Positions 7,928 to 17,381 of a stretch of 64,000 nt of DNA are shown in pieces. The stretch is from assembly GCF_001044395.1 (NCBI RefSeq), contig NZ_JANU01000013.1, positions 186,001 through 250,000 on the forward strand. Reading direction: 5' to 3'. Under the pieces are notes generated by a model. It made no database searches, had not been told where the DNA came from, and saw only the letters and a list, made by a program, of their open reading frames with translations. Both the position numbers and the translations under genes were made by a program. The stretch comes from Caenimonas sp. SL110. GTDB taxonomy: Bacteria; Pseudomonadota; Gammaproteobacteria; Burkholderiales; Burkholderiaceae_C. How positions within the stretch are numbered: position 1 is the first letter of the stretch; each line of letters starts with the position of its first letter.

Positions 7928-9091
7928 ATGAATACAAGCACACTCCCCAGCGGCCTGCAGCTTCAATCCCTGATCACAGCCGACGGCCTCTTGCAGCTCT
8001 CGCTGGCCGACGTGCCGACGCCGCCTCCTGCCGCCGATGAAGTCGTCGTGCGCGTCGAGGCAACGCCCATCAACCCGTCGGACATCGGATTGCTCTTCGG
8101 CGCTGCCGACATGTCTACCGCACGGGCCAGTGGTTCTGCAGCAAGGCCCGTGGTGACTGCCGACGTTCCCGAGCGCGCGCGCAAGGCCATGGCGGCGCGC
8201 GTGGGCGAGGCCATGCCCGTGGGCAACGAAGGCGCGGGAGTCGTGATCGCGACTGGCGATGCACCCGCGGCCCGTGCGCTGATGGGCAAGACCGTCGGCC
8301 TGCTCGGTGGTGCGATGTACTCGCAGTACCGCACAGTGAAAGCGGACCAGTGCCTGGAATTGCCCGCAGGCACGACGCCGGCAGAGGGCGCATCGTGCTT
8401 CGTCAATCCGCTCACGTCGCTTGGCATGGTCGAGACGATGCGGCGCGAAGGGCACAAGGCGCTCGTGCATACCGCAGCAGCGTCCAACCTGGGCCAGATG
8501 CTCGCGAAGGTCTGCGCGAAAGACGGCATACCGCTGGTGAACATCGTGCGCAGCGAGGAGCAGCGGGCGTTGCTGCAATCGCAAGGCGCGCAGTATGTCT
8601 GCGTGACGACATCGCCGACCTTCCTGGAAGACCTCACCGCAGCCATCGCTGCGACGGGTGCGACGCTGGCCTTCGATGCAACCGGCGGCGGCAAGCTTGC
8701 GGGCCTGATCCTCACTGCGATGGAAGCGGCCATCAATCGCACCAGCAAGGAATACAGCCGCTACGGCTCGAACACGCACAAGCAGGTGTATCTGTACGGC
8801 AGCCTGGACACCGGGCCGACGGAGTTCAACCGCAATTTCGGGATGACCTGGGGCATGGGCGGATGGCTGCTGTTCCCGTTCCTGATGAAGATCAGCGCGC
8901 AGGAGAGGCAGGCACTGCGCCAGCGTGTCGTGGACGAATTGAAGACGACTTTTGCCAGCCACTACACCAAGGAGATTTCGCTCGAAGAGGCCTTGCAGCT
9001 AGGCGAGATCGCGGTCTACGGCCGGCGTGCCACCGGCACCAAGTACCTGATCAACCCGAACAAGGCTGCCGCGAAAGGGTCCGCACAATGA
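7928..9091 (+). CDS. Zinc-type alcohol dehydrogenase/quinone oxidoreductase-like (MDR) protein
   Basis: A 387-residue protein of the medium-chain dehydrogenase/reductase superfamily. The N-terminal GroES-like part includes VVVRVEATPINPSDIGLL, followed by a Rossmann region (VHTAAASNLGQML) that binds NADPH. The usual structural-zinc cysteine cluster is not visible, which points to the quinone-oxidoreductase side of the superfamily. The gene is divergent from the SDR gene (131-base gap) and overlaps the following hydrolase by 4 bases, so it is translationally coupled to it. It probably reduces an enone or quinone; the substrate is unknown. Confidence 0.85.
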   Translation: MNTSTLPSGLQLQSLITADGLLQLSLADVPTPPPAADEVVVRVEATPINPSDIGLLFGAADMSTARASGSAARPVVTADVPERARKAMAARVGEAMPVGNEGAGVVIATGDAPAARALMGKTVGLLGGAMYSQYRTVKADQCLELPAGTTPAEGASCFVNPLTSLGMVETMRREGHKALVHTAAASNLGQMLAKVCAKDGIPLVNIVRSEEQRALLQSQGAQYVCVTTSPTFLEDLTAAIAATGATLAFDATGGGKLAGLILTAMEAAINRTSKEYSRYGSNTHKQVYLYGSLDTGPTEFNRNFGMTWGMGGWLLFPFLMKISAQERQALRQRVVDELKTTFASHYTKEISLEEALQLGEIAVYGRRATGTKYLINPNKAAAKGSAQ

Positions 9092-9879
9092 TCGTCGAAC
9101 GCATCTGGACGGCCAACTCGCTGCGCAATTTCAACTACCTGGTCGCATGCCCCGACACCGGCGAGGCGCTGGCCATCGATCCGCTCGATCACGAAAAGAC
9201 GCTGGCGACCGCGCGCATCAAAGGCTGGCAGATCACGCAGATCCTCAACACGCATGAGCATCACGACCACATTGGCGGCAATGCGGCGGTGGTGGCAGCA
9301 ACCGGCGCCAAAGTCATTGCGCATCATCGCGCTGCAAAGACGATTCCCGGCGTCGATCGGGGTGTGCAGGCCGGCGACGTGATCAAGGTCGGCAAGCATG
9401 TGGAACTCGAGTGCCTGGACACGCCGGGTCACACGATGTGCCACATCTGCCTGCGTTCGCACACCGATGAGCCTGCGCTCTTTTCGGGCGACACGCTGTT
9501 CAACGCGGGGGCCGGCAACGTTCACAACGGTGGCAACGTGAACGACCTCTTTGCGACCTTCGTCAACCAGCTGTGCAACCTGCCCGCGAACACGCGCATC
9601 TTCCCGGGCCATGACTACCTGGAAAACAACCTGCGCTTCACGCTGGCGCGCGAGCCGGGTAATGAAGCGGCTGCTGCGATGCTGGCGCAAGTGGAGGGTC
9701 AGGACCCTGCAAATTCGTTGGTGACGACGCTGGACGACGAACGACGCATCAACACCTTCATGAGGCTTGACAACCCGACTGTGATCGCGAAGCTGCGCGA
9801 GGATTTCCCCGAGTTGCCCGAGCAGCCGGATGCGAAGACCGTGTTCACGAAGTTGCGCGAGTTGCGCAACACGTGGTGA
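9088..9879 (+). CDS. Hydroxyacylglutathione hydrolase-like metallo-beta-lactamase-fold protein
   Basis: This 263-residue enzyme has the binuclear metal motif T-H-x-H-x-D-H (NTHEHHDHIGG, about residues 55-65), then DTPGHTMCHICL, FSGDTLFNAGAG and FPGHDYLENN, which supply the remaining metal ligands of glyoxalase II. A likely activity is hydrolysis of S-D-lactoylglutathione or another acylglutathione thioester. The C-terminal glutathione-binding helical domain is present (last 90 residues). Its ATG overlaps the upstream dehydrogenase stop (ATGA). Coupling to a dehydrogenase suggests detoxification of a reactive carbonyl. Confidence 0.85.
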   Translation: MIVERIWTANSLRNFNYLVACPDTGEALAIDPLDHEKTLATARIKGWQITQILNTHEHHDHIGGNAAVVAATGAKVIAHHRAAKTIPGVDRGVQAGDVIKVGKHVELECLDTPGHTMCHICLRSHTDEPALFSGDTLFNAGAGNVHNGGNVNDLFATFVNQLCNLPANTRIFPGHDYLENNLRFTLAREPGNEAAAAMLAQVEGQDPANSLVTTLDDERRINTFMRLDNPTVIAKLREDFPELPEQPDAKTVFTKLRELRNTW

Positions 9880-9887
9880 ACGCATGC

Positions 9888-9971
9888 TGTCATGCCGGAC
9901 CCGATCCGGCATCCCGCGCAGCGGCGACGGCCGTTGAAGTCATGGATTGCGGATCAAGTCCGCAATGACAG
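9888..9971. repeat. Two-hairpin intergenic repeat, copy A
   Basis: Two palindromic modules. The first is TGTCATGCCGGA ... TCCGGCATCC. The second, after about 30 bases, is GGATTGCGGA ... TCCGCAATGACAG. The element lies between the convergent hydrolase and ABC-receptor genes. Related copies are at 22679, 25569 and 43795. Each hairpin could end or stabilise transcripts from both sides. Confidence 0.85.
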
Positions 9972-9976
9972 CCTTC

Positions 9977-11761
9977 CTAAGCCTGACGGTGCCAGCTATG
10001 AAGCGACGACAGATCGTTGTCCCACGGGCTGGTGAAGGTCACCAGCTTGTTGGCCACACCCGACACGCGCGTCCTGCTGATCATCGGCACCACCGGCACT
10101 TCGCGCGCGACCAGGTCGTTCATCGCGATCAGGGTGGCGGCGCGCTTGACAGGGTCCATCTCGACCTCGGCTGATCGATAGAGCTTGTCGAACTCGGGGC
10201 TGTTGAATCGCGAAGCATTTCGCCCCTGCCACTTGTTGGCTTTCGACGCGATCTCCCAGCTCGCGAAGCGGTCCAGCAGGCGGAGCGGATCGGGCGCGCC
10301 CATCGACACGGTGTACATCTGCAGGTCAGCCCAGAATTTGCCATTGGTGTCGGGGTTGCCCACGTCGGTCGAAAAGAAGACCGCCGGCGTGATGGCCTTG
10401 AGTTCGAGGTCAATGCCCGCTTTCTGCATCGCCTGCTTGATGACGGCCTGCTCCTTTTGGCGGATGCCGTTGACGGATGTCTGGAACACCAGCTTCAACG
10501 CACGCCCGTCCTTCGCGCGCTGGCCGTTCGCGCCTTTCTTCCAGCCCGCGGCATCGAGCAGCGCGCCGGCCTTGTCGATGTTGAATTCGTACTTCGTGTT
10601 CGGTGAGCGGAACCGCGCGGGCGCATTGACGAAGTTGCCGGTGGCGACGCCGGTGCGCCCGTAGATGAAGTCCTGCATGCCCTTGCGATCGACGAGCAAG
10701 GCGACGGCGCGTCGCACGTTCACATCAGCAAAGGCGAAGTGACGGCTCTTCGGGTTGGCGCGCTCGCCATCGAGTTCCTGCCACGGATCGCTCAGGTTGA
10801 TCTGCAGGAATTCGATATCGCCGGTCTGCATGATGTGCGCGCGGCCCTTGCCGCCGTCTTCCATGCGCTTGAGCACTTCATCTTCGACCTGCAGGTTCCA
10901 TGCGAAGTCGTACTCACCCGTTTGCAGCACTGCACGCGCGGCCGACGACGCATCGCCGCCGCCCTTCAACTCGATGGTGTCGAAGTACGGACGGTTGGGC
11001 ATGTGGTAGCTGGGATTCAGCTCGCCGCGCACCAGGTCGCCCGGCTTGAATTCGGTGAAGCGGTAGGGCCCGGTGCCCACGGGCTTCAGGTTGGCGGGTG
11101 CGTCGCGTGACTTCGTGCCGCCATAGGCCGCAAACAGGTGTTTCGGAATCAGTCCATGTGTGCCGTGCACGGCCCAGAACGGCGTCGGCTGCGCAAAGGT
11201 CACGCGCACGGTGTGCGAATCGACCTTGGTCATCGACAGGCCCGTCATCGAACCGCTGGTCACCGCCGCTGTGGCGGGATCGCGTCCGTACTCCCAGTTG
11301 AAGACCACGTCGTCGGCGGTGAACGGCTGGCCGTCGTGCCATGTCACGCCGCGCTTGAGCTTCCAGGTAACGGTGCGGCCGTCTTTGGAAACGCCGCCGT
11401 TCGCAACGCTCGGCACCTCGGCCGCGAGCACCGCAACCATGAAGCCTTCGGGATCGAAATTGACGAGGGACTCATAGAAGACCTGGCACGCTTCGATGTC
11501 CTTGGTGCCGGTTGCGAAATGCGGATTGAGCAGTGTCGGGCCTTGCCAGAACAGCAGCTTGAGCGGCCCGCCGCCGCCGCGCTTCGTCGGGGTCCAGGCG
11601 GCTGCCTTCGGTTGCGCATGCGCAGCGCCGGAATGCGTGAGCATCTGCGCGGCCAAAGGCGCTGCAATACCGAGCGCGGACATGCGCACCACGAAGTCGC
11701 GGCGGGAAATGTCGCCCCCCCGCACCTTGTCGATCAATCGGCGCAAGCCCTGCTCATCCAT
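9977..11761 (-). CDS. Peptide/nickel-type ABC transporter substrate-binding protein (SBP family 5)
   Basis: A 594-residue periplasmic receptor of the DppA/OppA family. The N-terminus has a Tat-like signal: SRRDFVVRM followed by a hydrophobic stretch ending AHAQ (about residues 19-50). Family 5 features include VTWHDGQPFTADDVVFNW and GTGPYRF. It would deliver a peptide or similar polar solute to an ABC permease. No permease or ATPase genes are next to it in this window, so it stands alone. The upstream neighbour is an AraC regulator on the same strand (18-base gap), which may control it. Confidence 0.88.
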   Translation of the reverse strand: MDEQGLRRLIDKVRGGDISRRDFVVRMSALGIAAPLAAQMLTHSGAAHAQPKAAAWTPTKRGGGGPLKLLFWQGPTLLNPHFATGTKDIEACQVFYESLVNFDPEGFMVAVLAAEVPSVANGGVSKDGRTVTWKLKRGVTWHDGQPFTADDVVFNWEYGRDPATAAVTSGSMTGLSMTKVDSHTVRVTFAQPTPFWAVHGTHGLIPKHLFAAYGGTKSRDAPANLKPVGTGPYRFTEFKPGDLVRGELNPSYHMPNRPYFDTIELKGGGDASSAARAVLQTGEYDFAWNLQVEDEVLKRMEDGGKGRAHIMQTGDIEFLQINLSDPWQELDGERANPKSRHFAFADVNVRRAVALLVDRKGMQDFIYGRTGVATGNFVNAPARFRSPNTKYEFNIDKAGALLDAAGWKKGANGQRAKDGRALKLVFQTSVNGIRQKEQAVIKQAMQKAGIDLELKAITPAVFFSTDVGNPDTNGKFWADLQMYTVSMGAPDPLRLLDRFASWEIASKANKWQGRNASRFNSPEFDKLYRSAEVEMDPVKRAATLIAMNDLVAREVPVVPMISRTRVSGVANKLVTFTSPWDNDLSSLHSWHRQA

Positions 11762-11779
11762 GTCGTGTCCTTGATTCGT

Positions 11780-12811
11780 TCATGGGCGAGCATAGTCGCT
11801 TCGATACCCGGAAGGCGTCTGCCCGGTCCAGTCGCGGAATGCGCGGATGAAGCTTTTCTCGCTGGAAAAACCCACCGCCGCCGCGACCTGCTTGATCGGC
11901 CTGGCGCTGCGGTGAAGCAGGTCCCGGGCGCGGTCGCAGCGCACTTCATCCTTGAGCGCCTGGAGAGATGATCCCTGCTCGGCAAGCTGACGATGCAAGG
12001 TGCGGATCGAAATGTTCAGGTGGGCTGCAATGCCGTGCGCGTTGTGGGCTGTCGTCGGGTCCGAGAGCATGGCCTGGCGCACCTGCTCGACCAGCAGCCG
12101 GTCGCGCCGGTACTGCAGCACTGTCAGCGGCAATGCGCGTTGCAGCATCAGGCGCAATGCTTTCTCATCGCGGCGCAGCGGGAGCGCCAGGTACTGGGCA
12201 TCGAAGCGGATCTCTGCGTGGGCCGCATTGAAATTCACCGGCCCGCCGGGAAACATATGGCGGTAGGCGTCAACATGCGGTGGCGCCGCAAACGGAAAAC
12301 TCGCCTCCTGCAATGGAATGCGCGAGTCCACATACCAGCACGCGAGGCCGTGGATGTTGCGCAGCACATGTACGATGCTGAATTCGCGCTGGGGTGCCGG
12401 CGCTGGCGGCTTGAGCTCTTCAATCACGATGGCCGCACCCGCGCTGGCCTCTACCAGGTTGAGGCGAATGTCGTCGGCGATCAGGCTGTGATGGCGGCAC
12501 CAGCGCTTGAGCGCCACGCCCAGGTCCGGCGACGTGAGCGATGCCCTCGCCAGCATCCCGTAGCTGCCCCACGGCAGCGGGCGCCTGAACGCACCCAGGC
12601 CCTCGTCGTCGAGTTCCTTCATGGCCGCGCCGGACAGCACTTCCATCTGGTGTGAGGTGATCCGGGCATCCGGGAGTTTGAGCTGCGCTGGCGCAATATG
12701 TGCCAGCTTGAGGGCGTCCTGCGGATGGCGGCCCGCCCGCTGGTAGGCCGCCACGATACATCGGGCAAGTGCCATGGGTGTCGCTGCGGCGGGCTGGCGC
12801 GGCTTGTTCAT
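11780..12811 (-). CDS. AraC-family transcriptional regulator
   Basis: A 343-residue regulator. The N-terminal 220 residues look like the ligand-binding domain of AraC proteins of the arabinose-binding/OruR type. The C-terminal 100 residues carry the double helix-turn-helix, with [25 protein letters not shown] and [25 protein letters not shown]. The ATG at 12811 was chosen over the longer frame, because residues upstream show no family similarity. It is divergent from the leucine-catabolic operon starting at 12932 (120-base gap) and sits just upstream of the ABC receptor gene. Either could be its target. Confidence 0.87.
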   Translation of the reverse strand: MNKPRQPAAATPMALARCIVAAYQRAGRHPQDALKLAHIAPAQLKLPDARITSHQMEVLSGAAMKELDDEGLGAFRRPLPWGSYGMLARASLTSPDLGVALKRWCRHHSLIADDIRLNLVEASAGAAIVIEELKPPAPAPQREFSIVHVLRNIHGLACWYVDSRIPLQEASFPFAAPPHVDAYRHMFPGGPVNFNAAHAEIRFDAQYLALPLRRDEKALRLMLQRALPLTVLQYRRDRLLVEQVRQAMLSDPTTAHNAHGIAAHLNISIRTLHRQLAEQGSSLQALKDEVRCDRARDLLHRSARPIKQVAAAVGFSSEKSFIRAFRDWTGQTPSGYRSDYARP

Positions 12812-12931
12812 TTGCGCATTGTCGGGCAGATCCAAACCGGCTTGGACTTTGTTGGCACGATTTGCGACCCGCTTGTCCACTCATGCGTCGGCAAGCGGCT
12901 AGGATGCGCAGACAAGACAAAAAGGACGCCC

Positions 12932-14539
<1,608 letters not shown>

Positions 14540-14575
14540 TAGGGCACCTGCCCGAAAGAACTCGCAAAGAGACCT

Positions 14576-14776
14576 ATGAGAACAAGTATTGAGATCGATG
14601 ACGAATTGATGGAGCGCGCCATGCGTGACGGACAGTTCAAAACAAGGAAGGCGGCTGTCGAGGCCGGACTGGCGCTGTTGGTTCGTCAGGCGCAAGGTCG
14701 CGAGATTCTCAAATGGGGAGGCAAGCTTTGTTGGAGCGGTGACGACGAGCCTATCGCTCAAACGGTGACCCCATGA
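14576..14776 (+). CDS. Orphan VapB-type antitoxin
   Basis: A 66-residue protein with the ribbon-helix-helix start of VapB antitoxins (MRTSIEIDDELMERAM, then TRKAAVEAGLALLV). It ends in the short acidic tail (ILKWGGKLCWSGDDE) that in VapB proteins blocks the toxin. No PIN-domain VapC toxin follows: the next gene, an acyl-CoA dehydrogenase, starts 4 bases before its stop. It sits inside the liu operon 36 bases after liuB. It may be a relic antitoxin, an anti-addiction module or an operon-linked DNA-binding regulator. Confidence 0.82.
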   Translation: MRTSIEIDDELMERAMRDGQFKTRKAAVEAGLALLVRQAQGREILKWGGKLCWSGDDEPIAQTVTP

Positions 14777-15906
14777 CCACCATCTACGACAACCCCGACC
14801 ACGAACTGCTGCGCGACCAGATCGCGAAGTTCATCGCCCGTGAGGTCGAGCCGCACGCCGACAAATGGGAAGAAGCGGGGATGGTTCCGCGCGATGTGCT
14901 CCGGCGCATGGGCCAGGCGGGGCTGTTCGGGCTGATGTACGAAGAGGCGTACGGCGGCGCTGACTCCGACGCGATGACCAACCTGGTGTTCGCCGAGGCG
15001 CTGTCGCAATCGACCTACGCGGGCTTCATCATCACCGTGCTGGTTCATACCGACATGGCCAGCCCGCACCTGCACCACGCGGGATCGGCAGCGCAGAAAG
15101 AAAAGTACCTCAGGCGCGTGATCGCCGGCGAGCTGATCACGGCAGTCGCCATCACCGAGCCGGGCGCGGGGTCGGACGTCGCCGGTATTCGCACCAGCGC
15201 CAAACTCGACGGCAATGAATGGGTGCTGAACGGCACCAAGATGTTCATCACCAATGGTGTCCATGCCGATCTGTATTTCGTCGCCGCAAAAACCGGTCCG
15301 GGCAAACGCGACATGTCGATGTTCATTGTCGAAAAGGGAACTCCGGGGTTCACGGTAGGCCGCGCGCTGAAGAAGACCGGCTGGCTGTCATCCGATACGG
15401 CCGAGCTCGTGTTCGACAACGTCCGCATCCCGCAGGGCAATCTCCTGGGCGAAGAGGGCAAGGGGTTCTATTCGGTGATGAAGAACTTCCAGACCGAACG
15501 CATCGCCCTGGGTGCGATGGCTGTCGGTCACTGCCAGCGCGCGTTGCAGCTCACGATCGACTATGTGCGCCAGCGTGAAGCTTTCGGTGCGAAGCTCTGG
15601 GACCAGCAGGTGATACGCCAGCGGCTGTCCATGCTCGACGCGAAGACGCGCGCGGCACGCCAGTTCATGTACCACTGCGCATGGAGCGTCACGCAGGGCC
15701 ACGACATCGTGCAGGAAGTGTCAATGCTCAAGGCGCTGACGGGTGAGCTCGTCAATGAAGTCGTGCAGACCTGCCAGCAGTTCCACGGCGGCATGGGCTA
15801 CATCCGCGAGACCGCGATCGAAAGGCTGTGGCGCGATGCGCGCGTGCTGGCCATCGGCGGTGGAGCGACAGAGGTCATGCTCGAAGAAGTGGCCAAGCGT
15901 TACTGA
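14773..15906 (+). CDS. Acyl-CoA dehydrogenase (isovaleryl/long-chain type)
   Basis: A 377-residue FAD enzyme that oxidises an acyl-CoA to the 2-enoyl-CoA and passes electrons to ETF. Family motifs include AITEPGAGSD (residues 127-135) and REAFGAKLWDQQ. At the position of the usual catalytic glutamate near the C-terminus (YEGT in medium-chain enzymes) it has IGGGATE, a glycine. The glutamate in FQTERIALG (Glu242) instead matches the base used by isovaleryl-CoA and long-chain dehydrogenases. Within the liu operon an isovaleryl-CoA dehydrogenase role (LiuA) is plausible but not certain. Its ATG overlaps the vapB stop by 4 bases. Confidence 0.88.
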   Translation: MTTIYDNPDHELLRDQIAKFIAREVEPHADKWEEAGMVPRDVLRRMGQAGLFGLMYEEAYGGADSDAMTNLVFAEALSQSTYAGFIITVLVHTDMASPHLHHAGSAAQKEKYLRRVIAGELITAVAITEPGAGSDVAGIRTSAKLDGNEWVLNGTKMFITNGVHADLYFVAAKTGPGKRDMSMFIVEKGTPGFTVGRALKKTGWLSSDTAELVFDNVRIPQGNLLGEEGKGFYSVMKNFQTERIALGAMAVGHCQRALQLTIDYVRQREAFGAKLWDQQVIRQRLSMLDAKTRAARQFMYHCAWSVTQGHDIVQEVSMLKALTGELVNEVVQTCQQFHGGMGYIRETAIERLWRDARVLAIGGGATEVMLEEVAKRY

Positions 15907-15938
15907 AGCAATCAACCGGCATTCATCAGGCAATCACC

Positions 15939-16721
15939 ATGAAACATCTGCTCCTGGACGTCACGCGTTCCATCGCAACCGTCACCGTCAATCGCCCGGA
16001 AGTTCGCAATGCCTTCAATGAAGAGGTGATCGCCGAACTCACGGCTGTGTTCATGGCGCTGGCAGAGCGCGACGAGGTTCGCTGCATCGTGCTGGCGGGC
16101 AGCGGCGCGGCATTTTGCGCAGGCGCAGACCTGAACTGGATGAAGCGCATGGCCGACTACACGCGCGATGAAAACATCGCCGACGCGCAGGCACTCGCGC
16201 GCATGTTGCGCGTGGTCTACACCTGCCCCAAGCCGACCATTGCGCGCATACAGGGCGATGTCTATGCCGGAGGCACTGGCCTGGCGGCCGCTTGCGACAT
16301 CGCCGTTGCGTCCGACGTTGCGCAGTTCTGCCTGAGTGAAGTGCGGCTCGGCTTGATTCCGGCCACGATCAGCCCGTATGTCATTCGCGCGATGGGCGCG
16401 CGCGCGGCGCATCGCTACTTCCTGACGGCGGAACGGTTCAGCGCCGCCGAAGCCCATCGCATCGGTTTCGTGCACGAAGTCGTTTCCGCCGACAAGCTCG
16501 ACGCGAAGGTCGATGAGATCGCCCGCATGCTGGTGCAGAACGGCCCTGGCGCCATGAAGGCGTGCAAGCAGTTGGTCCACGATGTGGCGGGGCACGATAT
16601 TTCGGCCGGCCTGATCGAGCGCACGGCCATGGCGATTGCCGACATTCGCGTCAGCGACGAGGGCCGCGAAGGCGTGCAGTCGTTCCTGCAAAAGCGCAAG
16701 CCGGGCTGGCTGCTTTCCTGA
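15939..16721 (+). CDS. liuC: Enoyl-CoA hydratase/isomerase, probable methylglutaconyl-CoA hydratase
   Basis: A 260-residue crotonase-family enzyme. Crotonase landmarks are GSGAAFCAGADLNWMK (the oxyanion-hole CAGADL) and GDVYAGGTGLAAACDIAVAS. A glutamate in LSEVRLGLIPATISPYV takes the catalytic position. Hydration of 3-methylglutaconyl-CoA to HMG-CoA is the expected step, between the carboxylase and HMG-CoA lyase of the same operon. The ATG at 15939 is preferred because similarity begins there (KHLLLDVTRSIATVTVNRPEVRNAF); the frame continues upstream into the dehydrogenase gene. Confidence 0.88.
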   Translation: MKHLLLDVTRSIATVTVNRPEVRNAFNEEVIAELTAVFMALAERDEVRCIVLAGSGAAFCAGADLNWMKRMADYTRDENIADAQALARMLRVVYTCPKPTIARIQGDVYAGGTGLAAACDIAVASDVAQFCLSEVRLGLIPATISPYVIRAMGARAAHRYFLTAERFSAAEAHRIGFVHEVVSADKLDAKVDEIARMLVQNGPGAMKACKQLVHDVAGHDISAGLIERTAMAIADIRVSDEGREGVQSFLQKRKPGWLLS

Positions 16722-16760
16722 CCCCTTTGATTGACGCACGTGGACGCACTTCGCCATCTC

Positions 16761-17381
16761 ATGGATGCACCCCAGCTGCTCGCGCTTGCTGCGGCGCTGG
16801 GCTGGGCCAGTGGCATCCGGTTGTACGCGGCGGTGTTTCTGGTCGGCGCGGCCGGGTATATGGGATGGGTCGGCCTGCCTGTCGGTCTGCAGGTGCTGCA
16901 GCACCCCGGTGTGCTGGCGGCCAGCGGCTTCATGTGCTTCATCGAATTCTTCGCCGACAAGATTGCGCTGGTCGATTCGATGTGGGACATCGTGCACACC
17001 GTCATTCGCATTCCTGCGGGCGCTGCGCTCGCGGCAGGAGCGCTGGGCGCCGACGGCCAGGCGATGGGATGGATTGCGGCGATTCTCGGCGGCAGCCTTG
17101 CCGCGACGAGCCATGCCGCCAAGCTCACGACACGCGCTGCGGTGAACACATCGCCCGAGCCGTTCTCCAATATCGCCGTGTCGTTCGCTGAGGATGCATT
17201 CGTCGTCTTCATGCTCTGGCTTTCCGCAACGCATCCCGTGATCTTTGCCGTGGCGCTTGTACTGACGCTGGTGCTCGCGGTGGTGTTGATCGTCGTGTTG
17301 GTGAAGTTCCTGCGCGTCGTCATCTTGAGGTTGCGCGAATTTTTTGGCGGTCGCAGGAGCACAGCTCCACAAGGAAACTAG
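16761..17381 (+). CDS. DUF4126 family membrane protein
   Basis: A protein of about 206 residues with the DUF4126 signature ALGWASGIRLYAAVFLVG and FCIEFFADKI-like segment (FMCFIEFFADKIALVDSMWD). It has about five hydrophobic helices, the last one long (about residues 160-190), and a basic tail. I favour the ATG at 16761; a TTG at 16731 or a GTG at 16740 would add 7-10 residues, and none has a strong ribosome-binding site. It lies between liuC and liuD and ends exactly where liuD begins, so it is cotranscribed. The family has no proven function; a transport or membrane role in branched-acyl metabolism is only inference. Confidence 0.8.
   Translation: MDAPQLLALAAALGWASGIRLYAAVFLVGAAGYMGWVGLPVGLQVLQHPGVLAASGFMCFIEFFADKIALVDSMWDIVHTVIRIPAGAALAAGALGADGQAMGWIAAILGGSLAATSHAAKLTTRAAVNTSPEPFSNIAVSFAEDAFVVFMLWLSATHPVIFAVALVLTLVLAVVLIVVLVKFLRVVILRLREFFGGRRSTAPQGN

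Noticed and set aside
14576-14776. Complete VapBC toxin-antitoxin system
   Set aside because: Only the antitoxin is present; the following gene is an acyl-CoA dehydrogenase.
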